A stretch of 64,000 nt of DNA from Saururus chinensis (lineage: Eukaryota; Streptophyta; Magnoliopsida; Piperales; Saururaceae): positions 52,199,351 to 52,263,350 of the forward strand of contig CP141140.1 of assembly GCA_035235625.1 (NCBI GenBank), written 5' to 3'. The notes below the pieces were generated by a model. That model was not told the origin of the DNA and did no database searches. It saw only the letters and a list, made by a program, of their open reading frames with translations. Shown here one piece after another: positions 46,581-57,535 of this stretch. The position numbers and the translations under genes were made by a program. Position 1 is the stretch's first letter, and each line of letters opens with the position of its first letter.

Positions 46581-46880
46581 GAAATTTACGGAATGACCAC
46601 ACCTAGATGAGAAGCAAAGGATCGAGCTCAGCAAGAGGCTTTGCTTGGATAGCAAGTAGGTCAAGTTGTTGTAGAGCAAGTAGGTCAAGTTTCCTTTGGA
46701 TACGCTATGGAGCACTCACATGTGAGTGCCCACAAAAGCCCAGTTAGCCATAAAGGCTCGCACGAGTTTTCATAGCTTGCTGGGCATTTATGAGAGCACT
46801 CAGATGTGTATGCTCCACAGCAGATCCAAAGCCAGTCAAGTTCTAGTTCCATAACCATTGCATCATATATAGCCTAGATG
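46581..46880 (+). pseudogene. HD-ZIP IV homeodomain fragment, copy 2, split by a MITE
   Basis: After a CAG acceptor the frame reads KFTE, stop, PHLDEKQRIELSKRLCLDSK, stop, VK. This is the helix 1-2 to helix 3 part of an HD-ZIP class IV homeodomain (GL2/PDF2/ROC type). After the 143-bp MITE and a short duplication the frame continues KF, stop, FHNHC, matching KFWFQNRR. In full-length genes this exon lies within a protein of about 700-800 residues with a START domain, none of which is seen here. Dead by nonsense codons, MITE insertion and truncation. Confidence 0.75.
46692..46834. mobile_element. 143-bp hAT-like MITE inside the homeodomain fragment
   Basis: Long inverted ends (left TCCTTTGGATACGCTATGG; right, reverse-complemented, TGGCTTTGGATCTGCTGTGG) continue into CACATGTGAGTGC-type arms. 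The flanks are a perfect 8-bp duplication, GTCAAGTT, at 46,684-46,691 and 46,835-46,842. The paralogue at 14,911-14,940 is the empty site. Confidence 0.9.
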
Positions 46881-46910
46881 AATTTTCTTAATGGTTATTT
46901 CAAATGATAG

Positions 46911-47465
46911 AGTTTGGATATTTATGATGTTGTGCAGTAATGTTGTTGGACTATAATATGGGATCGGGCCCACATTGTCCACCCTTTTCGTGGTTCAGGT
47001 GAGTCTATATAGGCCATGGGGTCCAAGGACTGCGGAGACAGTTACACTAACCACACAGGAACCATCTAGATACACAGTTACAAGAATTCTAGAATTAAGA
47101 TATAATGAATTGCACTATCCTATCTCACCATTAAGGAAATGATGTTTAATCTATTTTGTGCTTGTATGTGAGTTGTCGAAAGCCAAGTGGGCCAATCTTG
47201 AGTAAACATATGTTGAATGTCTATTTTGTTATTCTTTTCTTAGAATGGAAGAAAGTCAACACTACACTTCTAAGGTCTTTATTGATGCCTACCAAGGAAG
47301 CCATACATCAACCAAAGAACCAAACATTACAAATTAATGTTGTAATGTTTTTAATTTTTTTTTGTGTTTGACCTTTACAAAGAGAAAGTATAAAATATGA
47401 GTCTAACAAAAAAAATGAGAAAAAAAAAGTAGGGTTACTCGTATACTCGACCTGACCAACTTTCT
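46911..47465. other. Unassigned DNA
   Basis: No gene recognised. CACTACACTTC at 47,262 resembles a CACTA start but lacks subterminal repeats. Confidence 0.35.
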
Positions 47466-47469
47466 TTTC

Positions 47470-47900
47470 CTTATTTGTCGTAGTAAATATATACTCTATG
47501 TTTTTTACATCCACCACATGACATAATAGTAAAGATATAACTATGTGTTTTTTACATCCACAGAGCATAATAGTAAATATATATTCTATATTTTTTAAAT
47601 AGTAAATATATACTATGTGTTGTTTACATCCACAGAACAGTAAATATATACTCTTGTGTTTTTTACATCCACCACAGAATAAAATAGTAAATATATACTC
47701 TGTGTTTTTTACATCTACGAAACAGAACAATAAATATATACTATGTGTTTTTTACATCCACCATAGAACAAAATAGTAAATATATACTCTGTGTTTTTTA
47801 CATCCACAAAACAAAATAGTAAGTATATACTTTGTATTTTTTACATTCACATAACAGAACACTAAATATATACTTCGTGTTTTTAATGCTATTCTATATT
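47470..47900. repeat. About 44-bp minisatellite, ten units
   Basis: Units have the form TAGTAAATATATACTCTGTG then TTTTTTACATCCAC, plus a variable CACAGAACAAAA linker. A long minus-strand frame across it is only the translated repeat. Confidence 0.9.
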
Positions 47901-48974
47901 AATTGCTTCAAATGTTTAATTTAAGCTATTAGATATGTTTGATAAGCTTCTCACATAGCTTCCGGTTGTAGAGACCAACATGTCAGACGTTGCCATTCTC
48001 TTGGACTACTAGTGGACATGCTATCCTTTTTAGTGGTCCGAACATGCGGTGAATGAGCCAGAGGGAAGTGCATGTGACAGGAATCTCAACCTGATGATTC
48101 ACAAGGCAAATCTGGACTCTCCGAGGGGCAGGAGCAGCAAAGGGGAGAGTCGGGGCAAAATCTGATGCCGGAGAAGGGGCATTTAGAGAAAAAAAGTGTA
48201 GAAAAAGGCGCCGGAGGAAAGGATGGCATTGAATTTGGTGCAGGGTGGTCAAAGCAAACAATTGAAATGGAGGCGAAGACGTCTAGGGCGCCATTGTCAG
48301 GGGCAAGGAGGGTGACAAAACCCATGGAGGGGGAGAGGCAGAGGTGGGCAGAGATGGTTGTGACGATGACGGAGAAGTGGGACTTGGCGGACCATTTCTT
48401 GTTTATCAACTCTGAAGCTTTGAATCCCTGATAAGCAAATAGGAATCTAGACCAGATTCTCTGATTTTGGGAATTCGATCGCCTTTTGACGTGCCTAGAA
48501 GTGAAAAGTCCACCTTTTCCTATCCATTTTTGTCTTTGTTATCCCAACTGAACCTCTCGCTAAGTTCCAGCAAGTTGAACACGGCACTCTAAGACATTGC
48601 CACTCTCGTATCATTTCCTGGCAGAACCTTCTCCGCAAGTTCCCATTCTAAGTAGTCCTTGTAGTACAAGGTTGGCAGGGGTCTAAGGAGTGGCAACAAA
48701 TAGTGAGGAAGACGGCAAACAATAGATCAATCGCAAGAGCTTGAAATCGTCGGAGCTTGAAATCTTTGGAGCTTTAGTTTTGGTCAGGAGCAAATGGTGC
48801 GCACTCTTTTAATTTGGGTGGTTAGAGTCTTAAATTTGAAATTCAATTCAAAAAGATAGAATGATATTTTTAGAATTTTTGAAAGTTACATATACCTCAT
48901 TTACCTATTAGTCATTTTTATATGGTCAGGACTTAATGATAATTTATAATTAAACTTAATCTTAATGGGTCACG
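47901..48974. other. Unassigned DNA, GC-richer core at 48,080-48,430
   Basis: Open frames exist on both strands at 47,983-48,431, but none shows a recognisable domain. It has no counterpart near the second MYB copy. Confidence 0.35.
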
Positions 48975-49375
48975 TGCCTTAGTTTAATTTTAAAATATAA
49001 CTTTTTGTTAAATAATGAAACTTTTCACCATTTTAACTTTTAAATACAAGTCACTTAAATAAAATGGACTTATCACCCCCTCTTTTAGCCAGCTCTCTCC
49101 ACGTATCAACAGAGTTAATAAAGGTCGGGTGGTTAAAAGAGGGGATGAAAATTTTCTCCTCCAAATAAAATCCAAAGTACCACGTTAACAAATTCCCAAT
49201 GCCCCTACTCGCTAATAGGGGGCAGAAAAGCTATATGCCCAACCTGCGAAGCCATCTACCCCTAGCCGCAGGATTACAGGAGCACATCCCCGTGTTACAT
49301 CACGCCAAAGCAAAGTTGCCCCAGGACTACTCGGTCATGGGCCTGGCGTGCTGCTCCTGAACTTCCTACGGTGTA

Positions 49376-49864
49376 ATGTACATGCAGGTCGGATGCTACG
49401 CGGACTGCGCCAAGAAGCTTCTACGCAGTCGCATGCTAGACCACTCCCTAGTCCCCCAGCTGATGCCGGCCCAGCTTGGCAGCCCGCGGAGGGACGGCAG
49501 CGACAATGACCGAGCCTCTCAAAGCTCCGCCTGGCGGCTCGCTATCTTTTTCGCCCACCTCTGTCCACTTGAGCCCTTCATGTACAACATGGCCTGTCTA
49601 GACATAGTGACATACATATCGGAAATTCCGCTATGGACCATCAGGTTCACAGTTCTGTGCCCTATGCTTCCCCAACGCCGAAGTCAACCATCAGTGTTGA
49701 AAAGCATGACGACAAGAGCCCTGCCTATGCCGACAGTTCAACCTTCCCCCCCAGTGGAGCCTATACAAACAACTGCAACAGTCTCCGTTCACACAAACCT
49801 CCTGCATGGGCTTCTTGCCGGGTTATCAGGTTTCATATTTTTGTCTTTCTTAGTACAGAATTAG
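49376..49864 (+). other. Long open frame in the duplicated MYB upstream region, probably non-coding
   Basis: A 162-codon frame starting MYMQVGCYADCAKKLL. The matching frame in copy 2 (59,431-59,820) stops after 129 codons at TAG, because of a one-base change in a C run just before and other differences. The proteins are not recognised. The lack of frame conservation argues against a gene. Confidence 0.3.
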
Positions 49865-51268
49865 AGATGAAACTTTCTGACCTGCCCCGCAAACTTGGTC
49901 ATGTTAAGAATAAGTCCTCAAAGCCGGTTATATCACTTAATGTCAATGAAGCCAGGGAGGGAAGGGAGGGGCCCTGGCATTGATTAGCCGGTCTCTTCGA
50001 AATAGCACTCCATTTCATTGCTGACGAATGGTGCATTGGCCCCCGTAGAAGGCAGGAGGACCGGTTCCACAAATTTATAACTCCTATCTTTTGCTCTAGA
50101 TTTATTGGGGTCATCCAAGCAAGACATTAAACCCATCATGGCCACCGAAAAGCCGTCCAGGACTGTCCAATCCACCATTCGGCGACACCACTCACAAAGA
50201 TATAAAGGAGCGAAAGCTTCCTCCTCAGTCCTCAACCATGAGACAAAAAAATTGAATTATAAGAGAACGATTTGGGAACATATTTTATTCATAAAACAGA
50301 TAGCACATCAAGAATAAAATATTTGTGTGGGCGGATACATGCCGAGTATGCATGCAAACGGAGATAGCAGAGGAACGTACAGGTGGCTCCAAGGCAACTA
50401 AGTACACATGAGTTTGAGGCCCACGCCATGTTCTAGAATGAGTTACCAACTTGTGAATTTGACATTGTATACACGGTAAGCACAAGGGTTTTAAATTAAT
50501 GTTGAAAAAAAACGCAGCATGGGACCCGAAGGTACAAATATGCACCTTATCTTCTCACTGCCCTTTAATTCAAATTAATAATGTTAATGTAGATAGCATG
50601 TTAGGATCGGTGTAATTGTTGAACCGAAGTACCAGCTGGGTTAGTGAGGCACATGCACTCTCTTCATACATCATTCAAGGCCATTTAAGACTAGTGTTTG
50701 ATATTGCAGAGAATCATGGCATTTAAGCTAGATGGACTTACCCTAAGCATCTGCTTCTGTCGTGCACTAGTCTGGTTTCTCAACAGTCAATATTCAGTAT
50801 CTTGAACAAACAGCAAGTGGTATGGAAGAGTTAGTGCCAAAAGGAGTAGTGTGTAAGGATTTCTGTCTATGGTTTTATCATGTGAAGAAAGAGGAGCTTT
50901 AACTTCTGCAAACAGGAATCAGGGTTCAGTGAGAAATAAAGCTTTTCCCGGTGCGAACCACATTGAATGCACGCGGTTTTGTGAGGGAAGTGGTCCTTCA
51001 CCAGCTGACTTTTTCGTACTCATCAGTAAATGCTCCTTGCTGGCTTATTTTTATTCTTGGGAACCATTTTCCGATCATGGGTCAGCGTCCCCTTGACACC
51101 TTCTTCTCCTCGTGGGTCTATCTGTATATATATGAGAAGAAACCGCTGCATTGGACGCTTGTGCAGTTCCTCAGGATCGAGTGGGAAATTAGTTGTGAAG
51201 AAAATCGACGGATCCTTTCAGGGTTTTTCCCGCCATCCAAGAAGGGAACATAGTAGAGAAGAGGTAAG

Positions 51269-52127
51269 ATGGGAAGACCTCCTTGCTGCGACAAAATTGG
51301 CATGAAGAAAGGCCCTTGGACTCCTGAGGAGGACATCATCTTGGTTTCCTACATACAAGGACATGGTCCTGGGAATTGGAGGGCTGTGCCTACCAACACA
51401 GTTAATCCCTTGAATATATATACATGAGAAAGAAGAAGAATAAAAAATAATTCTGATTCTGTTCACGCGTTGGTATTTTTATTAACAGATTTATTGGCAG
51501 TTTTATCATACAATAATTTGAGTGATGCTCTATCCTCTTCTTTAAACAATCAATTTTTGATCTTTTCCAGGTTTACTCCGTTGCAGTAAAAGCTGCAGAC
51601 TTCGATGGACTAATTATCTTAGGCCCGGGATAAAGAGAGGAAATTTCACAGATCATGAAGAGAAGATGATCATCCACCTCTAAGCACTTTTGGGCAACAG
51701 GTAACCAGCTAATAACATGTCTTTTTTCTTGACATCAATTTTTATGCTTCATTTTTTACATTGGAAAAAGTTAGATTCTGATGTAGTATATGCATCTCGA
51801 TGTAGGTGGGCTGCAATAGCTTCTTACCTCCCTCAAAGAACAGACAATGACATCAAGAACTACTGGAACACCCAATCGACTTCGGACACCACCACCGACA
51901 TCATATCGCCTGAAGCTCTGGAGTCTCTTTTCGGCTTTGAATCATCCACCACAGACATGCCACTGTCTGAATCGATAGAGCTGTTCCAAGCTGAGATCAA
52001 GCCTAATTTGGAGGAGCCGTCGGCTTCCTTTTCGCAGCTTAAGAAGTGGCTTTTCGATGAACCAGGGGCAACAGAGCAAGATCATATGTTGGGCATATCT
52101 TTAGATGTGGGTAGTGAGCTGTTTTGA
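51269..52127 (+). pseudogene. R2R3-MYB pseudogene (duplicate of the gene at 61,362)
   Basis: Exon 1 starts [19 protein letters not shown] at 51,269. Exon 2 is 51,571-51,700 and exon 3 is 51,806-52,127. There are three lesions relative to the intact copy. The exon 1 donor ACAG|GTACAA is reduced to ACAGTTAA. Codon 82 is changed from CAA to TAA (51,681-51,683). Exon 3 has two in-frame deletions of 312 and 72 bp, which fully account for its 384-bp shorter length. The deletion ends share CA and CACCAC microhomology. The last 70 codons of the C-terminal domain remain open ([13 protein letters not shown] ... SLDVGSELF). If spliced, translation would end within the R3 repeat. Confidence 0.92.
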
Positions 52128-52304
52128 TGGGTTTACTTCAGTTCTCTTTTTTTCAGTTTTCTTCTTCTCCTCCTTTTGTCTCCTTCTTCTTCTCCTTCTC
52201 CGGTTTTCCTTTTTTAGGTCGTCTTCTTCTTCCACTCTCTCTCCTTTCCTCTTTCTCTCTCTCCCTCCTCACTTTTCATTCTATCTTTTTTAATTTATTT
52301 TTTT

Positions 52305-53890
52305 AAAAAAAAAATTTATTTAAATAATAATTTTAAAAAAAAATATTTACTAAATCGGACTACTTTGGAAAATATTTTTCAAATTGGTATTAGTTTTCGC
52401 CACATAGGCGCTAGCAATGCGCTGGCGCCTGCATGATTTTTTTTTAAAAAATTTAATTAATTTTGTCTTTTAGAACTACGAAATCAACTTTAAGTTGATT
52501 TCGTCATTCTAAAGGATAAAATCGTTTTAAAAAAAATTAAGTGATTTTATCCTTTAGAAAGACTAAAGGACGAAATCATGTTAATTAAGTTGATTTCGTC
52601 CTTCTAAAAGACGAAATCACATGAATTTTAAAAAAAAAAATTATGGGAGATACGAATTAAAGTTTTTTTTTTATAGAAAATCCTCATCACTTAGGCAATC
52701 GTTCACTTAAACCATACTAAATAAAGAGGGCTGCCATCATCCAATAGGGCTATGAGGGATCGGAGCCCGGGCTAGGGCCATTGAGGGGCAAGGGGGAGGT
52801 GGGCATAGAGAGGGCGGCCATTATCCAATGGGCATTTAGAGGGGGGTGCATCGAGTGTAAGTGGGCCAAAGTAAGAGGGTGAATATGGAAAGGATTTAAA
52901 AAAATTAAGTAATATATAATTGTAGTTATGTTGACCCCTCTAGTTATGTTAGCAAATGTTTATTTTTCAATTACGTCATTTTTTATGTGTTTTTGTATTT
53001 TTTATCATTCATTTGCACCTATACTGTAGCAGTATATTTTTTTTATATATAAATGACCTGATGTTTTGTTTGACCTGCATAGTCCTAATTTATTGGACTG
53101 TTTGACGTAAAAAGTGCTGATTTTTGACGTAAAAAGTGCTGATTTTTGACGTGGAGAGAGCGATGATTTTTTACTGAGTGCTTTTTACTATGTAGAGTTG
53201 ATTAAGTGCTTTTTACTGTGTAAAGTGTTGAAACTCCTGTGCAAAGTGTTTTTTACTGAGTGCTTTTTATTATGCAGAGTTTACTAAGTGCTTTTTACTG
53301 TGCAAAGTGTTGAAACTCCTGTACAAAGTATTTTTTACTGAGTACTTTTTACTGTATAAAGTATTTTTTACTGTGAAAAGCGTTGAAACTACTGTGCAAA
53401 GTGTTGAAAATCGGAATAAATGTCATGATTTCGTCGATTTGAATGACAAAATCACACTAAATTTAAGCGGTGACCAAGATGCTTAGTGGATTGAGCACCT
53501 AAGATTTTTTTATTTAGTATAATTTAAGTGAACAATTGCCTAAGTGACGAGGATTTTCTATAAAAGAAACTTTAATTAATTCGTCTCTTTTGTAATTTAT
53601 TTTTTTTGAATTCATGTTGATTTCGTCCTTTAGAAAGACAAAATCAACTTAACATGATTTTGTCCCGCTTAATTTTTTTAAATGATTTCGTCCTTTAGAA
53701 CGACAAAATCAACTTAAAGCTAATTTCATCGTTCTAAAGGACAAAATTAATTAAAATTAAAAAAAAGCCACTCAGGCACAAGCGCTGGCGCCTACGTGGC
53801 AAAAACCAACACTACTTTGGGAAATATTTCCTAAAGTGGTCCAATATGGTAAATAATTTTTTTTAATTATTATTTAAATAATTTTCCCTT
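52305..53890. mobile_element. Long-TIR (about 380-bp) non-autonomous element
   Basis: 52,305-52,720 and 53,500-53,890 are inverted copies. Landmarks: GCGCTGGCGCCT with CCACATAGG / CCTACGTGGC; repeated GACGAAATC/GATTTCGTC palindromes; and TAGAAAATCCTC / GAGGATTTTCTATA. TIRs this long suggest a MULE-type or foldback element. The centre holds a TACTGAGTGCTTTTTACT tandem repeat. The target duplication cannot be read in the AT-rich flanks. Confidence 0.7.
53095..53415. repeat. CTTTTTACTG tandem repeat inside the long-TIR element
   Basis: Recurrent AAGTGCTTTTTACTGTG and GTGTTGAAACTCCTGTGCAA words with variable spacing. There is also a perfect doubling of GACGTAAAAAGTGCTGATTT near 53,104. Confidence 0.8.
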
Positions 53891-53899
53891 TTTAAAATA

Positions 53900-55841
53900 A
53901 AATTTTTATTATTATAGGTCATTATTAACTAAAGGTAGTTACGACACATATGTTACTAATTATGAGGCATATGTATATGCGTTACTACTACACTTTAATA
54001 ATAGCGATGCATATAAATATATATCGCTATTACCCGAAGTTAGTAGGGATGCATACATAAATTCGTCACTAATAAGTATTTTTTTATTTCTAAATTTTTT
54101 TAAAAATAATTTATAATAACAATTTTAATCATCTCTCTCTCTTTCTCCCCTCTCCTCTCTCTCCCCTCTTTTCATCTCTCCTCCTTCCTCCCCCCTCTTT
54201 TCTTTCTCCCCCTCTCCCCCACATCTCTCCTCCCTCCTCTCTCTCACGCCCTTCTTGTCTCTCCTCTCTCTCTCGCCCTTCTTCTCTCTCCTCTCTCTTT
54301 CCTCTCTATCTTTTCGCATCCCTCCTCTCTCCTCCCTCTCTCTCTTATTTAATTTATTTTTTTAAATAAAAAAATTATTATTAGCGACGCATACCATATG
54401 TGTCGCTACTAACTTAGAGTAGTAGTGATGCATGTGTATGCGTCGCTACTACACTATGATAATAACGACGCATACAAGTATGCGAAGCTATTACCCAAAG
54501 TTAATAACGATGCATACGTATACGTATATATGTTACTTATACATATTTTTTTTAAAAATTAAATATAATTTATAATAACAATTTTAATCCTCTCTCAACT
54601 CATTTCTCTCTCTTCCTGTGTCTCCCCTCTCTCTCTCCTCTATCTCTCTTCTTCTCTCCCTCCTCTCTCCTCCCCTCTCTCTCTTCCTTTCTCTCTCCTC
54701 TATGCTCCCTCTCTCCCCTCCCTCTCTTCCACTCTCTCTCCTCCCTTTCTCCCCTCCCTCCCTTTCTCCTCCTTCTCTCCCCTCTCTCTTCCTCTCTCTC
54801 TCCTCTCTCTCTCCCTCTCTTTCCTCCCTCCCTCCTCTCTTCTCCCTCTCTATCTTATTTAATTTATTTTTTTAATAAATAAATTGTTATTAGAGATGTA
54901 TATGTATATGCATCATTAATATGTATTTTTTTACAAAAAATTAAAAATAATTTATAATAACAATTTTAATTATCTCTCTCCTCTCTGCCCCCTCCTCTCT
55001 CTTCATCTCTCTTTCCCTCCTCTCTCCTCACACTCTCTCTATCTCTTTTAATTTAATCTTTTTTAAAAATAAAAAAATTGTTATTTGCGTCACTACTAAC
55101 TTAGGTTAATAGGATTTTTTTATTTTTAATTTTTTTTAAAATTAATTTATATTAATATTTTTAATTCTCTCTCTTCATTTCTCTCCCCTCTCTATCTCTT
55201 CCTCTCTCTCCCCTTTTTCCCTCCTCTCTCCTCCCTCCTCACTCTTTCAATACCTTTATTTTGAAATTTTAATATTTATTTATTATATATACAAATAGTA
55301 AATATTGAATAAAATATATTATATTTAAGAAGTTATTTTAATTTTTTTAATATTTATTTATTATATAATTATTTATTAAATAAAATTAATTAATAAAGCT
55401 AATAGCGACACTATTGGCAATGCTTAATTAAACGCGTCATTTTTAAATTCATTACTACTAGTGATGCTTTTATTAAGTGTCGCTAATCGTAGCTATTAGC
55501 GACGCTTGCTAATAAGTATTGCTATTGTTGAACCTATTGGTGATGTTTAATAAAAATGTTGCTAATAGTGATATTTTTTTGTTGAAAAATAAATATATTT
55601 TTGCGACGCTTGCTTAAAGTGTCACTAATAGTGTAACTAATTAGCGTCGTTTATTGGCAAGCAATATGGTTAGTATTAGAGATGCTTTAAATTAAGCATT
55701 ACTAAAAGATGGCTATTAGCGACATATATTATTATGTTTCGCTAATAGTTTATTTTTTTGCGACGATTTTGTATGCATCGCAAGTAGTGGTTTTTAGTGA
55801 CGCTTTTATTTGTGTCACTAATAGTATATTTTGTTGTAGTG
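53900..55841. mobile_element. CACTA-type right terminus with subterminal/CT arrays
   Basis: Ends at 55,841 in ...ATTTTGTTGTAGTG, the reverse complement of CACTACAACAAAAT. The next bases are AAC. 55,380-55,841 is dense with TAGCGACGCTT / AAGCGTCGCTAA words. Further left, four two-part units (subterminal words, then CT tract) repeat. The left terminus was not found and no transposase is present. Confidence 0.7.
54120..55250. repeat. Higher-order array of CT tracts and GCGACGC palindromes
   Basis: CT tracts at 54,130-54,350, 54,590-54,860, 54,973-55,060 and 55,165-55,245. Each is preceded by AATTTATAATAACAATTTTAAT and followed by TTTAATTTATTTTTTTAAAT and GCGACGCATA-type palindromes. Confidence 0.85.
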
Positions 55842-56010
55842 AACACATGAGAACCTTTGATATTTGAGATTGAAGGCGCATACGCTAGCACATGTTAGTG
55901 ACAGTACCACTAGTGCTAATGAGCGCTAGTATATGCATCGCCAATCTCATGGGTGAAGGGTTCCTAAGTATTCATTATGCTAGGCTCATTGTCAGAGTAG
56001 AACATTAAAA
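55842..56010. repeat. Dispersed repeat B', copy 2
   Basis: Inverted match of 28,165-28,335. It starts exactly at the CACTA terminus, so the CACTA may have inserted into or beside a B' copy. Confidence 0.65.
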
Positions 56011-56169
56011 ACATTTCTAATAAAAAGATCTATGCGTTGATTGGCGTGAATGTTCCCATTTTAAAAATCATTCCTTGACTACTTTGTAAATAAGTACAAA
56101 ATTAATTTTCAACCAATAGAAATGGAAATAGAAATAGACATGATATATTTTCTTCATCATATGTTAATA

Positions 56170-56470
56170 GTTTTATTTAAAATTAATAGTTTTATTTAAA
56201 AATATATTACTTTTTATTAAATAATAAGATATCATCATTTTAACTTTTAAGTACTAGCCACTCAAATAAAATGGAAGAAGAGCTTGTCACCCTGTCTTGT
56301 AGCCATCCCACCTCACGTATATACATACGATAGACATCTATCGACAATGTTAATGAGGGTGGGGTGGCTAAAAGAGTAGGTGGGAGACTTCTTGTCCAAA
56401 TAAATCCTAAGGACCACAGAAACGAAATCTCAATGACCCCAGTAATATGCCCTAGGGCTAGGCGTGTTCA
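56170..56470 (+). repeat. Distal upstream segment of the MYB locus, copy 2
   Basis: Matches 48,975-49,215 (TCATTTTAACTTTTAAGTAC, ACTCAAATAAAATGGA, GGGTGGGGTGGCTAAAAGAG-like, then CCAAATAAATCC). The match stops at about 56,460 and continues at 59,260, which defines the insertion between. Confidence 0.8.
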
Positions 56471-56674
56471 GGGCAGAAATGAAAACAGACATAAGATTGT
56501 TTGTGTCCTTCCGCCATTTGAATTTCTATTGTTTGTGTCCACCCATGTCTGCCCTAATTTATATCATACTTTGTCCAAGTTCGTCTACTATGAACACGAG
56601 CGGACAAGGACTGACGTGTACAAATATTTTAACACCTAAATTTTTATCCCAATCAAATTTTTTTTAATATTTTT

Positions 56675-56865
56675 GTAGCATGTTAAAATTGTCGTAACAT
56701 GCTGCATAGGTACTAGATTTATGTTTTCAAGCTAGATAATACTTATGTCGCATGTTAAGATTATCCTAACATGCTACATAAGTTCTGGATTCATATTTTC
56801 AAGCTATTAAGTACCTATGTAGCATGTTACGACTGTCCTGAGATGTTACATAAGAATTGAATTCT
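56675..56865. repeat. About 72-bp tandem repeat with palindromic core, three units
   Basis: Each unit has GTAGCATGTTAnnATTnTCnTAACATGC-type dyad symmetry (arms GCATGTTA/TAACATGC) followed by TTTTCAAGCTA. Units start at about 56,678, 56,750 and 56,822. Confidence 0.8.
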
Positions 56866-57535
56866 ATTTTTTTTAATAGTTAGTAATAATTACTATTATA
56901 TTTGAGGGAGTTTTAGGTAAAGGTGGCGGACGCGGACACGGACAAAGGTATGTCAGTGTCCGTAGCTCCATATTACTGCAGACAAAAAACTTAGTCTATG
57001 TCTGTCTCCACCCCGGACTAATAAAATTGTCTATTCTATATAAAAAGGTACGCGGACACATATGGACAACAAAATTGTGTTGTCCGACATCCAGGCAGTG
57101 TCAGAAGTGTCTGTGGTCTTGTATAGCCAAATTCTTTTGTCTACCAATTTTTGGACTCGGCATTGACAAAGACCTTGTCCAACCATTTGTCCAAAGTCCG
57201 GTTAACTTTTAAATATAACATGTGTTCTTATGTAGGAGGGGGTGGAGGTGGTGGCCCGGGGATGGCGGTGGTGAAGGTGGCGGAGGAGTGTGGTGGCTGG
57301 TGGCGAAGCCGGAGAAGAGAGTGGCGGGGGGCGGGGGGGGGGGATAAATTACGAGACCGTGTGGGCAATTTCCCACCCACGTGGGCATACTTTTCGCTCT
57401 CCTGGGATTAAAAAAAAAGTTATTAGTGATGTATAATGTATGTGTCACTAATGCAGCAGTTATTAGCGACAAATGCAATGTGTCACTAATACATTAGTGT
57501 ATTAGTGACACATACTGTATGCATCACTACAGTCT

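Larger units (their letters stand above)
48975..52290 (+). repeat. Segmental duplicate of the MYB locus, copy 1
   Basis: Matches 56,170-56,470 (its first about 250 bases) and then 59,260-62,750, all in the same orientation. It includes the whole 2-kb upstream region, both introns and the start of the pyrimidine-rich 3' flank. Retained introns show DNA-level duplication, not retroposition. Confidence 0.9.

Noticed and set aside
47262-47280. CACTACACTTC as a left CACTA terminus for the element ending at 55,841
   Set aside because: No subterminal GCGACGC-type words follow it and the match is only seven bases long.
47308-47730. 140-codon minus-strand frame
   Set aside because: It is the translated 44-bp minisatellite.
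48165-48431. Possible small gene
   Set aside because: Open frames on both strands with no recognisable domain in a moderately GC-rich stretch; unsupported.
49376-49983. Conserved genes upstream of both MYB copies
   Set aside because: The frames differ between copies (162 versus 129 codons), no domain is recognised, and the similarity is explained by the segmental duplication.
39557-55841. A single 16.3-kb CACTA element carrying the MYB pseudogene as captured cargo
   Set aside because: Both ends match CACTACAACAAAA, but the 3-bp flanks differ (TAA versus AAC). Block C of the pre-insertion locus also resumes near 46,028, so the left terminus belongs to a shorter element. Two or more separate CACTA insertions fit better.
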